DNA from: Holophagaceae bacterium
GTDB lineage: Bacteria > Acidobacteriota > Holophagae > Holophagales > Holophagaceae
DNA: 64,000 nt
NCBI GenBank assembly: GCA_016710635.1
Contig: JADJVL010000007.1
Location: 124,001-188,000, forward strand
Direction of reading: 5' to 3'
The translations under genes and the position numbers were made by a program. Position 1 is the first letter of the stretch; every line of letters starts with the position of its first letter. Positions 8,923 through 16,592 of this stretch are shown piece by piece. The notes under the pieces were generated by a model. The model was not told where the DNA came from. It worked only from the letters and a program-made list of their open reading frames with translations, and did no database searches.

Positions 8923-11706
8923 ATGGACGTCCATCCCGCGACTTTGCGCCCGGTCCGCGGCCTCCTGGCCTGGCTGTCCCTTGCCGCCCTGGGTTGCGGC
9001 GGGGGTGGCGGCGGCGGAAACGGCGGCGGCGGCCAGCCTGCGCCGCCCACCATCACCCAGCAGCCCACGAACCAGGCCACCACCACCGGTCGGCCGGCCT
9101 CCTTCACCGTGGCGGCCGCCGGGGCGACCGCCTTCCAGTGGCAGGCGGGCACCACGGACATCCCCGGGGCCACCTCGGCAGCCTACGCGATTCCCGCCGC
9201 CACCAGCGGCCAGAACGGCGCCACCTTCCGGGTCGTCGTCTCCAACGCCGCCGGGAGCACTCCCAGCAATTCAGCCTCCCTCACGGTGAACCCGGTCCCC
9301 GCCTTCACGGTCCAGCCGGCGGGCCTGGTGGTGACGGCCCCCGGGCCCGCCACCTTCACCGCCACCGTGGCGGGCGGGACGGCGCCCCTGGCGGCCCAGT
9401 GGCTGCGCAACGGGGTGGCCATTCCGGGGGCCGCGGCCTTCGTGTACACCCTCACCCCCACTTCCGCCGCGGACCATGGCGCGGTCTTCACCGTGCAGGC
9501 CACGGACGCCGCCGGGGCCACCGTCACCAGCGCCCCCGCCGTCCTGCAGGTATCCAGCCCCGGCGGGCCCGCCATCACCCAGCAGCCGGCGGACCAGGCC
9601 ACCACGGTCGGTCGCCCGGCCACCTTTTCGGTGACCGCCACCGGGGCCACGGGCTACCAGTGGCAGGCGGGGTCCACGGACATACCCGGCGCCACCGCCG
9701 CGTCCTATACGCTGCCCGCCGCGGCCGCCAGCCAGAACGGCGCCACCTTCCGGGTCGTCGTGGCGAACGGCGCCGGGAGCACCACCAGCCAGCCCGCCAC
9801 CCTCACGGTGAACCCGCTGCCCGCCTTCACGACCCAACCCGCGGGGGCCACGGTGCTCCTCCCCACCGGAGCCGCCTTCACCGCCGTGGCCTCGGGGGGG
9901 ACCGGAGCCCTGGCCTACCAGTGGAGGCGCAACGGGACGCCCATCCTGGGTGCCACCGCCGCCACCTACACATTGCCCGCCACCACCGCTGGCGACGACC
10001 ACGCGATCTTCACTGCGGAGGTGACGGACGCCGTGGGCGCCACGGCCCTGAGCAGCGGGGCCACCTTGCGGGCGGTTCCGCTCCCGGCCATCCTCCAGGC
10101 GACGGTGCTGGTGCGGCCCATGGTCCCCATGGCCGAGGCCAACCGCGCCGGCGTCCTGGCCCTCCAACCCCAGCTGGACGCGGAAGGGTTCACCGTGGAT
10201 TCCTCGGGTGCCCTCGTGATCTGGCCGGAATCCCCGGCGATGGGCTGGCGGGTGGATCTCGGCACCCAGCATGCCACCCTCGACCTGGACGGGGCCTTCA
10301 CCCTGAACGCGCCCGTGGACGGCGCCCAGGTCGCCATCCTCACGCACCCCTCGGACCGGGAGCGGGTCACCCAGATCCCCCTCGCAGTGCTGGCCAAGGC
10401 CACCGCCGACGGCTCCAGGGTGGTCGTGCCTTGGCCCTTCCACGGCCCCTGCGGCATGACCGCCGGGGAGGAGGGCCACTGCGGGGCCGCGGCCCCGGAG
10501 CCCCCGGGCGGCGCACCGGTGCCGGTGGTGGCCAACGCCTCCGTCAGCCTGGGTCCCAACGACACCTGCAACCCGCCCCTGCGCTCGGGCAACGCCGCCC
10601 GCCAGGTGGTCTACACCCCGAGCCCCGATGGCATCCGAGGGAGCTACCCGGACCCCGCGGTGATCCCCGCCAAGCGCGCCTACTGCGTCATCAACGACGG
10701 CTACACCACCAATTCCTCCGTGCCCCAGGAGATCCGCTACTTCGGGAGCACCTGCGACGTCTATGTGAAGGCCGGGGCCTGCCCCAACGAGAACTCCTTC
10801 TCGGACGTGGAATACACGGTCCTCACCCTGGGCAGCCCCTTCACGACCCTGAAGAACCTCCTGCTGGGCGACGACGACTGGGTGCCCGCCCCCGCCGCTT
10901 TTTCCCCCACCTCCGACCTGTCCTGCGAGCAGAACCACAAGAAGCGCAACTGCGCCATGATCTGCCTCGGGGACGTGTCCGTGGACTTCCCCGCGGATCC
11001 GCACCTCGCCAAGGCCGGGGACGCCTACGCGACCCAGATCCGCGCCGGCGGATCGAAGTGCTTCGTCGTGCACAACAACGGCGTCTACGGCTTCACCAAG
11101 ATCAGGAAGGTGATGGACGACATCGGGGGCAGCCTCAGCGGCCCCGGCCTGGCCACCGTGGGCGGGGAGCAGGAGGTCCGCCACTTCCGGCCCACCACCT
11201 GGGTGGCCAAGCCCCCGGCGACGGACACGCCGACCGCCTACGTGCCGGACGAGGACCTGACCTACGGGGCGCCGGCCAACGCGCCCGCCGGCGCCCAGGC
11301 CGTCTACCGGTTCATGGTGGACAACCAGCAGGTCACCGTCACCTTCATCGTTTCCGCGTCGGCCCCCAACAGCGCCGCCCACGCCCTCAGCACCGCCGCC
11401 CTCGTCGCGGAGCACTTCCGGGGCACCACGCCGTGCCCCCAGCCCCTCGATCCCATCACCCTCACCAACACCGGCTGCGACCCCCTCACCTGGAGCGTCA
11501 GCAACCCCATGAGCTTCATCACCCTCGACGTCACCAGCGGGACCCTGCCCGTGGGGGGCAGCGTCACCCTCCATCCCTCCTTCCCGTGCACGGGCTACGC
11601 CGTCGGCGCCAACACGGGCCAGCTCACCTTCACCATCAAGAACGCCGCCACCAATGCGCCTTCCACGGGCCCCACGGTGGTGACGGTCTCCCTGACGGTC
11701 CATTGA
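8923..11706 (+). CDS. Large secreted lipoprotein with four Ig-like domains
   Basis: A 927-residue protein. The start ATG at 8923 follows GGGGGG at a suitable distance. A signal peptide ends in LAALGC followed by a long glycine run, so it is probably a lipoprotein. Four Ig-like repeats of about 85-90 residues follow (each opening with ITQQPxxQATT or FTxQPAG and closing with SLTVNP-type strands); repeats 1 and 3 are nearly the same, as are 2 and 4, showing duplication of a two-domain unit. The remaining 500 residues are a separate region with many paired cysteines (CNPPL, CDVYVKAGAC, CEQNHKKRNCAMIC) and a C-terminal beta domain. It is probably surface-exposed and adhesive; the ligand is unknown. 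Confidence 0.75.
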   Translation: MDVHPATLRPVRGLLAWLSLAALGCGGGGGGGNGGGGQPAPPTITQQPTNQATTTGRPASFTVAAAGATAFQWQAGTTDIPGATSAAYAIPAATSGQNGATFRVVVSNAAGSTPSNSASLTVNPVPAFTVQPAGLVVTAPGPATFTATVAGGTAPLAAQWLRNGVAIPGAAAFVYTLTPTSAADHGAVFTVQATDAAGATVTSAPAVLQVSSPGGPAITQQPADQATTVGRPATFSVTATGATGYQWQAGSTDIPGATAASYTLPAAAASQNGATFRVVVANGAGSTTSQPATLTVNPLPAFTTQPAGATVLLPTGAAFTAVASGGTGALAYQWRRNGTPILGATAATYTLPATTAGDDHAIFTAEVTDAVGATALSSGATLRAVPLPAILQATVLVRPMVPMAEANRAGVLALQPQLDAEGFTVDSSGALVIWPESPAMGWRVDLGTQHATLDLDGAFTLNAPVDGAQVAILTHPSDRERVTQIPLAVLAKATADGSRVVVPWPFHGPCGMTAGEEGHCGAAAPEPPGGAPVPVVANASVSLGPNDTCNPPLRSGNAARQVVYTPSPDGIRGSYPDPAVIPAKRAYCVINDGYTTNSSVPQEIRYFGSTCDVYVKAGACPNENSFSDVEYTVLTLGSPFTTLKNLLLGDDDWVPAPAAFSPTSDLSCEQNHKKRNCAMICLGDVSVDFPADPHLAKAGDAYATQIRAGGSKCFVVHNNGVYGFTKIRKVMDDIGGSLSGPGLATVGGEQEVRHFRPTTWVAKPPATDTPTAYVPDEDLTYGAPANAPAGAQAVYRFMVDNQQVTVTFIVSASAPNSAAHALSTAALVAEHFRGTTPCPQPLDPITLTNTGCDPLTWSVSNPMSFITLDVTSGTLPVGGSVTLHPSFPCTGYAVGANTGQLTFTIKNAATNAPSTGPTVVTVSLTVH

Positions 11707-11738
11707 CCCCCACCTGACCGGGGGGCCGCGCAGCAGCC

Positions 11739-11744
11739 TACACT
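11739..11744 (+). promoter_or_regulatory. -10-like element TACACT
   Basis: TACACT lies 22 bases before the start of the next gene. The same type of hexamer (TAnACT) recurs 22-25 bases before three other starts in this window (15199, 30209, 51538). No clear -35 box is visible. Confidence 0.4.
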
Positions 11745-11766
11745 GGCTCCGTCCCCCGGAGTCCCC

Positions 11767-12456
11767 ATGCCCGCGCTCGCCCTGATCCTCGCCGTCGGCC
11801 TCGGGGCTGCGGCCGTCCGTCCCCAGGAGCCCGAGCCGCCCGCCGCGGTGCCGGCGGCCCCCAGGCCCACGGCGCCCTGGCGCTCGCCGGTGGAGACCTA
11901 CCTTGGCCCGGCCCTCCGGGCGGAGATCGGCGCGGTCCTGATGGCGGAAGCCCCGGACCTGCCGGACGGCGGCCCCATGAAGCGGCGGCCGGCGGCGGTG
12001 AAGGCCGTCAGCTTCAAGGCGACCTCCCAGCGCCTGGTCCCGGAGCCCGTGGCCGGGCGGATGAAAGGCCTGGACGCCCAGGGCCGCAAGGCCGCGGCGG
12101 CTTCCTTCCGCAAGCTGCTGGACGCCTATGAGCAGGACGCCCCGAAGCACGACGTCGCCCACGCCCTGGCCTTCTGCCTGGGCACCTGCCGGCAGGTGGC
12201 CCGCGGGAAGGAGCTGAGCACGCCGGAGGCCCAGGACCTTTCCCGGCGCGCGGCGGGCCTGCTGCCCGGCCTGCCCGGCTTTGCGGCCCTGAAGGACCGG
12301 GACCGCCAGGCGATGTACGAAAGCCTCATCCTCACCGGGGGCATGGTGGGGGGCCTGGCGAAGCAGGCCGCCGAGCAGGGCGATGCGGGCGCCGGCCGGC
12401 AGGCCCAGATCCTCGCCGGACAGGTCCTGGCCCTTTTCGGCATGGATGTCCAGTAA
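11767..12456 (+). CDS. Exported protein of unknown function, possibly DUF6683-like
   Basis: A 229-residue protein with a short hydrophobic start (MPALALILAVGLGAAAV) that may be a signal peptide, then a Pro/Ala-rich linker to about residue 45. The folded part (residues about 75-229) is alpha-helical with the run YEQDAPKHDVAHALAFC, LPGFAALKDRDRQAMYESL and LAGQVLALFGMD. This resembles the DUF6683 family pattern, but I am not certain. It sits 41 bp upstream of the YdcF-like gene on the same strand and may be co-transcribed. Confidence 0.55.
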   Translation: MPALALILAVGLGAAAVRPQEPEPPAAVPAAPRPTAPWRSPVETYLGPALRAEIGAVLMAEAPDLPDGGPMKRRPAAVKAVSFKATSQRLVPEPVAGRMKGLDAQGRKAAAASFRKLLDAYEQDAPKHDVAHALAFCLGTCRQVARGKELSTPEAQDLSRRAAGLLPGLPGFAALKDRDRQAMYESLILTGGMVGGLAKQAAEQGDAGAGRQAQILAGQVLALFGMDVQ

Positions 12457-12497
12457 CGGTTCGCGGCCGCAGGCCCCCGCCGGTGCAAACTGGAGCC

Positions 12498-13199
12498 GTG
12501 CCCGCACCGGAACCCTACGCCGCGCCTTCCCGGTCGAACTTCCTCCAGAAGCTCGGACCCGGGGGCATCGCGTCCTTCCTGCTGGCCCTCGGCAGCGGCC
12601 TGGCGCTTCTGGGCCTGCCGGTCTTCCTGCGCCTGCGTTCCGTCCACCGGGTGGCCCAGGGCGAGCACCCGGAAGCGGCGGACGCCATTCTCGTGCTGGG
12701 CCGGAAGCTGGAGAACGACCAGCCGACGGCGATCTTCGAGGCGCGGCTGGCCCATGCCGCGGACCTGTGGCGCCAAGGCCTCGCGCCCCGCATCGTGGTA
12801 GCCGGTGGTCTGACGGGCAACGCCTCCCGCAGCGAGGCGGAAGTCGGCCTCGCCTGGCTGGCGGCCCGGGGCGTCGACCCCGGCGCGCTGCTGGCGGAGG
12901 ACCGGAGCCAGCACACCCTGGAAAACCTCTTCAATGTCCGCGCCCACCTGCGGGCCGAAGGCTGGCGGCGCCTGGTGCTGGTGAGCGATCCCCTCCACCT
13001 GGCCCGGGCCTCGGCCCTGGCGCGCGGTCTGGGGCTGGAGGTCCGCTGCGTGCCCGCTCCGGGCTGTCCGCCGGAACCTCGCAGCCTGGGCTGGTGGCGC
13101 CGCGCCTTCCTCGAGGCCTTCTTCCTGCACTGGTACCACACGGGGATGGCCTACAGCCGCCTCATCGGTTCGAAGCGGCAGCTGGAGCGCGTGACCTGA
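12498..13199 (+). CDS. YdcF/SanA-like DUF218 membrane-anchored protein
   Basis: A 233-residue protein (from GTG 12498; GTG 12483 is also in frame). One membrane segment (about residues 22-45) is followed by the DUF218 domain: ADAILVLGRKLENDQPT, PRIVVAGGLTGNASRSEAE, EDRSQHTLENLFNVRAHL and VLVSDPLHLARASALARGLG. In E. coli, relatives (SanA, ElyC, YdcF) affect envelope integrity and peptidoglycan or enterobacterial common antigen metabolism. The last 30 residues are rich in Trp and Arg. CAAACT lies six bases before the chosen GTG, which would fit a leaderless transcript. Confidence 0.75.
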   Translation: MPAPEPYAAPSRSNFLQKLGPGGIASFLLALGSGLALLGLPVFLRLRSVHRVAQGEHPEAADAILVLGRKLENDQPTAIFEARLAHAADLWRQGLAPRIVVAGGLTGNASRSEAEVGLAWLAARGVDPGALLAEDRSQHTLENLFNVRAHLRAEGWRRLVLVSDPLHLARASALARGLGLEVRCVPAPGCPPEPRSLGWWRRAFLEAFFLHWYHTGMAYSRLIGSKRQLERVT

Positions 13200-13232
13200 A
13201 CCCTCGGCCTGGACGCAGGCCCAGACCCTGAC

Positions 13233-15122
13233 CTAAACCCCGGCCTGCCGCCGCCGTCCCGCCAGGTAGATGAAGCCGCAGACCGCCAGCAGCAGGGCCA
13301 CCGTGCCCAGTTCCCCCGGCAGCCCCGCGAGGCGCGGCGCCATGGACTTGGGGGCGACGCCGCTGACCACGAGGGCCGCCACGAGGATGCCGGCGAGGCC
13401 TTCGCCGGCCACGAGGCCCGAGGCGGCGAGGATGCCAGGATCGCTTTCGCTCTTCGCTGCACCCACGCCGCGGTTCCGCTCCACCAGGGCCCGCACGCAG
13501 CCGCCCACGTAGATGGGCGCCATGGAGCTGAGGGGCAGGTACACGCCGATGGCGAAGGCGAGGCCGGACACGCCGCAGAGCATCGCCCCCAGGGAGAGGC
13601 CCGCCCCGGACAGCACCAGGCTCCAGGGCAGGGCGCCGGACAGCACGCCTTCGATGATGGTCTTCATGAGCGTCGCCTGGGGCGCGGGGATCTCCTTGGT
13701 GCCGAAGCCGAAGGCGGAGCCCATGAGGATCACCGTCCCCGCCACGGCCCAGCAGGCCACGGCGGCGCCGATGAGCTGGCCGAACTGCTGCTTGGCGGGG
13801 GTGGCGCCCACCAGGAAGCCGGTCTTCAAGTCCTGGCTGATGTCGCCGGCCTTGGACGCGGCGACGGCCACGATGGTGCCCACGGTGAGGACGGCGGCGC
13901 GGGCGCCGGGGTCCACCCAGCCCGCCGCGGCGAAGATGGAGGCGATGCCCAGGAGGGTCACGAGGGTGATGCCCGAGGTCGGCTGGGAGGACACGCCCAC
14001 GATGCCCACGATGCGCGCCGCCACCGCCACGAAGAGGACGCCGAAGACGCCCACGCCGGCGGCGCAGACCATGCGTTGGACGAGGCCCATGTTCCCCGCG
14101 AAGATGCCCGGCACGAAGGCCGCCGAGAGCACTACGAAGGCGATGCCGCCGACGACGAAGCCGCCGGGGAGGTCCCGGTCCGACTCGGGCCGGACGGCGC
14201 CCTCCGCGTCCGCGCCCTTGGACACGCCCTTCGCCACGGCGGCGAAGGCGCCCGCCATGGAGGGCAGGTTCTTCAGCACCGTGAGGATGCCGGCGGTGGC
14301 CACGGCCCCGGCGCCGATGTAGCGCACGTACTTGGACCAGATCATCCCCGCGTCCATCTGGGACACGAGCTTTCCGGTCTCCGGGTAGAGGGGCGCCGTC
14401 AGGGAGCTGCCGAAGAAGGTGATGAGGGGGATCAGCACGATGGAGGAGATGAGGGCCCCGGACACGATGACGCCGGACTGGCGGTAGCCCAGGATGTAGC
14501 CCACGGCGATGAGGGCCGGCGCCAGCTCCAGGGCCAGCGATCCGTTGGGCAGGATGCGGGCCAGGGACAGGCTCATCTCCGGCGGGACCAGGAACAGCAG
14601 GGCGAGGAGCAGCTTCACGCCGGCCCCCACCGCCATGCCCCGGAAGATCCAGACGCCTTCGCTGGAGCCTTCCGCCGTGGCCCGCAGGACTTCGGCGCAG
14701 GCCGTGCCTTCCGGGTAGGGCAGCTCGTCATGGGACTGGACGATGAGGAGGCGGCGCAGGGGGATCATGGCGGACAGCCCCAGCACGGCGCCGAGGAAGC
14801 AGAGGGCCACCACCTGCAGGTAGGGCGGCGCCATGCCCCAGAGGAAGAGGGCGGGAATGGTGAAGATGGTGCCGGTGGCCAGGGAGGTGGACGCCGAGCC
14901 GATGGTCTGGGAGAGATTGGCTTCGAGGATGGTGCCTTTCGCGCCGAAGACCTTGAAGAGGGCCACGGTGAGCACCGCGGCGGGGATGGAGGCGGCGACG
15001 GTGAGGCCGACCCGCAGGCCGATGTAGGCGTTGGCGGCGCCGAAGACGACGCCCAGGGCGACGCCGGCGGCGACGGCCTTCCAGGTCAGTTCGGCCAGGG
15101 GGCGTTGGGCGTTGTCTTCCAT
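13233..15122 (-). CDS. OPT family oligopeptide/metal-chelate transporter
   Basis: A 629-residue polytopic membrane protein with about 15 hydrophobic segments. Family signatures include the N-terminal GVVFGAANAYIGLRVGLTVAASIPAAV, then SNTxxT-like ANLSQTIGSASTSLATG, and SHDELPYPEGTACAEVL. The C-terminal half contains KAGDISQDLKTGFLVGATP and FAIGVYLPLSSMAPIYVGG, both typical of the bacterial OPT branch. These proton-coupled carriers import oligopeptides or metal chelates; the substrate cannot be read off. It is divergent from the MFS gene at 15199. Confidence 0.9.
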   Translation of the reverse strand: MEDNAQRPLAELTWKAVAAGVALGVVFGAANAYIGLRVGLTVAASIPAAVLTVALFKVFGAKGTILEANLSQTIGSASTSLATGTIFTIPALFLWGMAPPYLQVVALCFLGAVLGLSAMIPLRRLLIVQSHDELPYPEGTACAEVLRATAEGSSEGVWIFRGMAVGAGVKLLLALLFLVPPEMSLSLARILPNGSLALELAPALIAVGYILGYRQSGVIVSGALISSIVLIPLITFFGSSLTAPLYPETGKLVSQMDAGMIWSKYVRYIGAGAVATAGILTVLKNLPSMAGAFAAVAKGVSKGADAEGAVRPESDRDLPGGFVVGGIAFVVLSAAFVPGIFAGNMGLVQRMVCAAGVGVFGVLFVAVAARIVGIVGVSSQPTSGITLVTLLGIASIFAAAGWVDPGARAAVLTVGTIVAVAASKAGDISQDLKTGFLVGATPAKQQFGQLIGAAVACWAVAGTVILMGSAFGFGTKEIPAPQATLMKTIIEGVLSGALPWSLVLSGAGLSLGAMLCGVSGLAFAIGVYLPLSSMAPIYVGGCVRALVERNRGVGAAKSESDPGILAASGLVAGEGLAGILVAALVVSGVAPKSMAPRLAGLPGELGTVALLLAVCGFIYLAGRRRQAGV

Positions 15123-15167
15123 GGCGGCTCCTGGCGGAAACGTATCACGAGGCCGCGGCGCGCGGCC

Positions 15168-15173
15168 TACACT
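15168..15173 (+). promoter_or_regulatory. -10-like element TACACT
   Basis: TACACT 25 bases before the MFS gene start, with AAGGA between them as the ribosome binding site. No convincing -35 box. Confidence 0.4.
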
Positions 15174-15198
15174 GGTCGCTCACCTCCAAGGACGGCCC

Positions 15199-16509
15199 AT
15201 GGTCGCGGACAATGCCACCGCCCCCGAGACAGCCCTGCCCTCGAAGCCACCGGCGCCGGGCTGGCTGCGCTGGACGGTGCTGATCCTCGTCAGCCTAGCC
15301 CTCTTCGGCAACTACTACGCCTACGACAGCATCGGCCCCCTGGCGGATTCCCTGCAGCGCCTCCTGGGCTTCACGGACACCCAGATCGGCACCCTCAACG
15401 CCATCTACAGCTTCCCCAACATCGTCATGGTGCTGGTGGGCGGGGTCATCGTGGACCGCGTAGGGACCCGCCTCGCCACGGTGCTCTTCGCGGCGGTCTG
15501 CCTCCTGGGCGCGGTGGTGACGGCCCTGTCCCCGCCTTCAAGGTCATGGCCCTGGGCCGGCTCCTCTATGGCCTCGGGGCCGAGTCCATGATCGTCGCCA
15601 TCACGGTGGCCATCGGCCAGTGGTTCGTGGGGCGCCAGCTGGGCTTCGCCTTCGGCGTGAACCTGGGCATCGCGAGGGCGGGCTCCCTGGCCGCGGACAT
15701 CTCGCCCTCCTGGGCGAAGTCCTTCTACGACCGGGGCTGGCAGCCGCCCCTCTGGCTCGCCGCCGCCCTCGCGGGCACGGCCCTGCTGGCCTCCCTCGCC
15801 TACTTCCTGGTGGAGCGCGCCGCGGCGCGCAAGTACGAGCTGGCGGCGGCGGACCCCACTGATCGCATCGTCTGGGGCGACCTGGTGAAGTTCGACCGTT
15901 CCTTCTGGCTGGTGATGGGGCTTTGCGTGGCCTTCTACGCGGTGGTCTTCCCCTTCCGGTCCACCTTCTCCATCAAGTACTTCCAGCACGCCCACGGCCT
16001 GGGCCTGGAGGGCGGCGGGCGCCATGAACGGCCACGTCTTCCTCGCCGCGATATTTGCCACGCCTCTCTTCGGCCTCCTGGTGGACCGGGTCGGCCACCG
16101 GGCCCTCTTCATGGCGGCGGGCTCCCTGTGCCTCTTCGCCGCCTTCCCCCTTATGGCCTACACCCATGCCAGCCTCTGGTGGCCCACGGTGCTCCTGGGC
16201 ATCGCCTTCTCGCTGGTGCCGGCGGTGATCTGGCCCGCGGTGCCCTACCTTGTGGAGGCCAACCGCCTGGGCACCGCCTACGGCCTCATGACCATGCTCC
16301 AGAACATCGGGATGATGGTGTTCAACCTGGCGGCGGGGATGCTCAACGACCGGGCCCGCGCTGGCGAGGCCAACCCCGGCGGCTACCTGCCCATGCTGTG
16401 GATGTTCGCGGTGCTGAGCCTCATCGGCTTGGGCTTCGCGCTGCTGCTGCGGTTGCGGGAGACAGGGCCCAAGGGGCACGGGCTGGAGCAGGCGAAGCTC
16501 GGCGCCTGA
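15199..16509 (+). pseudogene. Major facilitator superfamily transporter with two compensating frameshifts
   Basis: A full-length MFS transporter (about 436 residues, 12 helices) can be read only by changing frame twice. Frame 1 runs from ATG 15199 (AAGGA upstream) through NYYAYDSIGPLADSLQ and GGVIVDRVGTR to about 15532. There a lost C in a C run moves the reading to frame 0 (KVMALGRLLYGLGAESM onwards). At about 16005-16015 an extra G in a G run restores frame 1 (AMNGHVFLAAIFATPLFGLLVDRVG to the end). Both indels lie in G/C runs, and the protein sequence is well preserved on both sides, so base-calling errors are as likely as real inactivation. The substrate is unknown. Confidence 0.75.
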
Positions 16510-16573
16510 GGGCCATCGGCGGGCCTCCGGCGGGGGCAGGATCCACATGCGCCTGCGTTCCGACACCTTGGTC

Positions 16574-16579
16574 TATACT
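16574..16579 (+). promoter_or_regulatory. -10-like element TATACT before the kinase gene
   Basis: TATACT is close to the sigma-70 consensus and sits 13 bases before the GTG start, which would give a very short leader. No clear -35 box. Confidence 0.4.
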
Positions 16580-16592
16580 CCAAGGCACTTCC

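Noticed and set aside
9271..12507. A 1078-codon minus-strand frame opposite the Ig-domain lipoprotein and its neighbours
   Set aside because: It spans several real plus-strand genes, has no recognisable domain and shows the composition of a high-GC antisense shadow.
14076..16592. Very long plus-strand open frame running from inside the OPT gene into the kinase gene
   Set aside because: The part before 15530 is antisense to the OPT transporter; only the middle (MFS) and the end (kinase) belong to real genes, and the kinase has its own GTG start.
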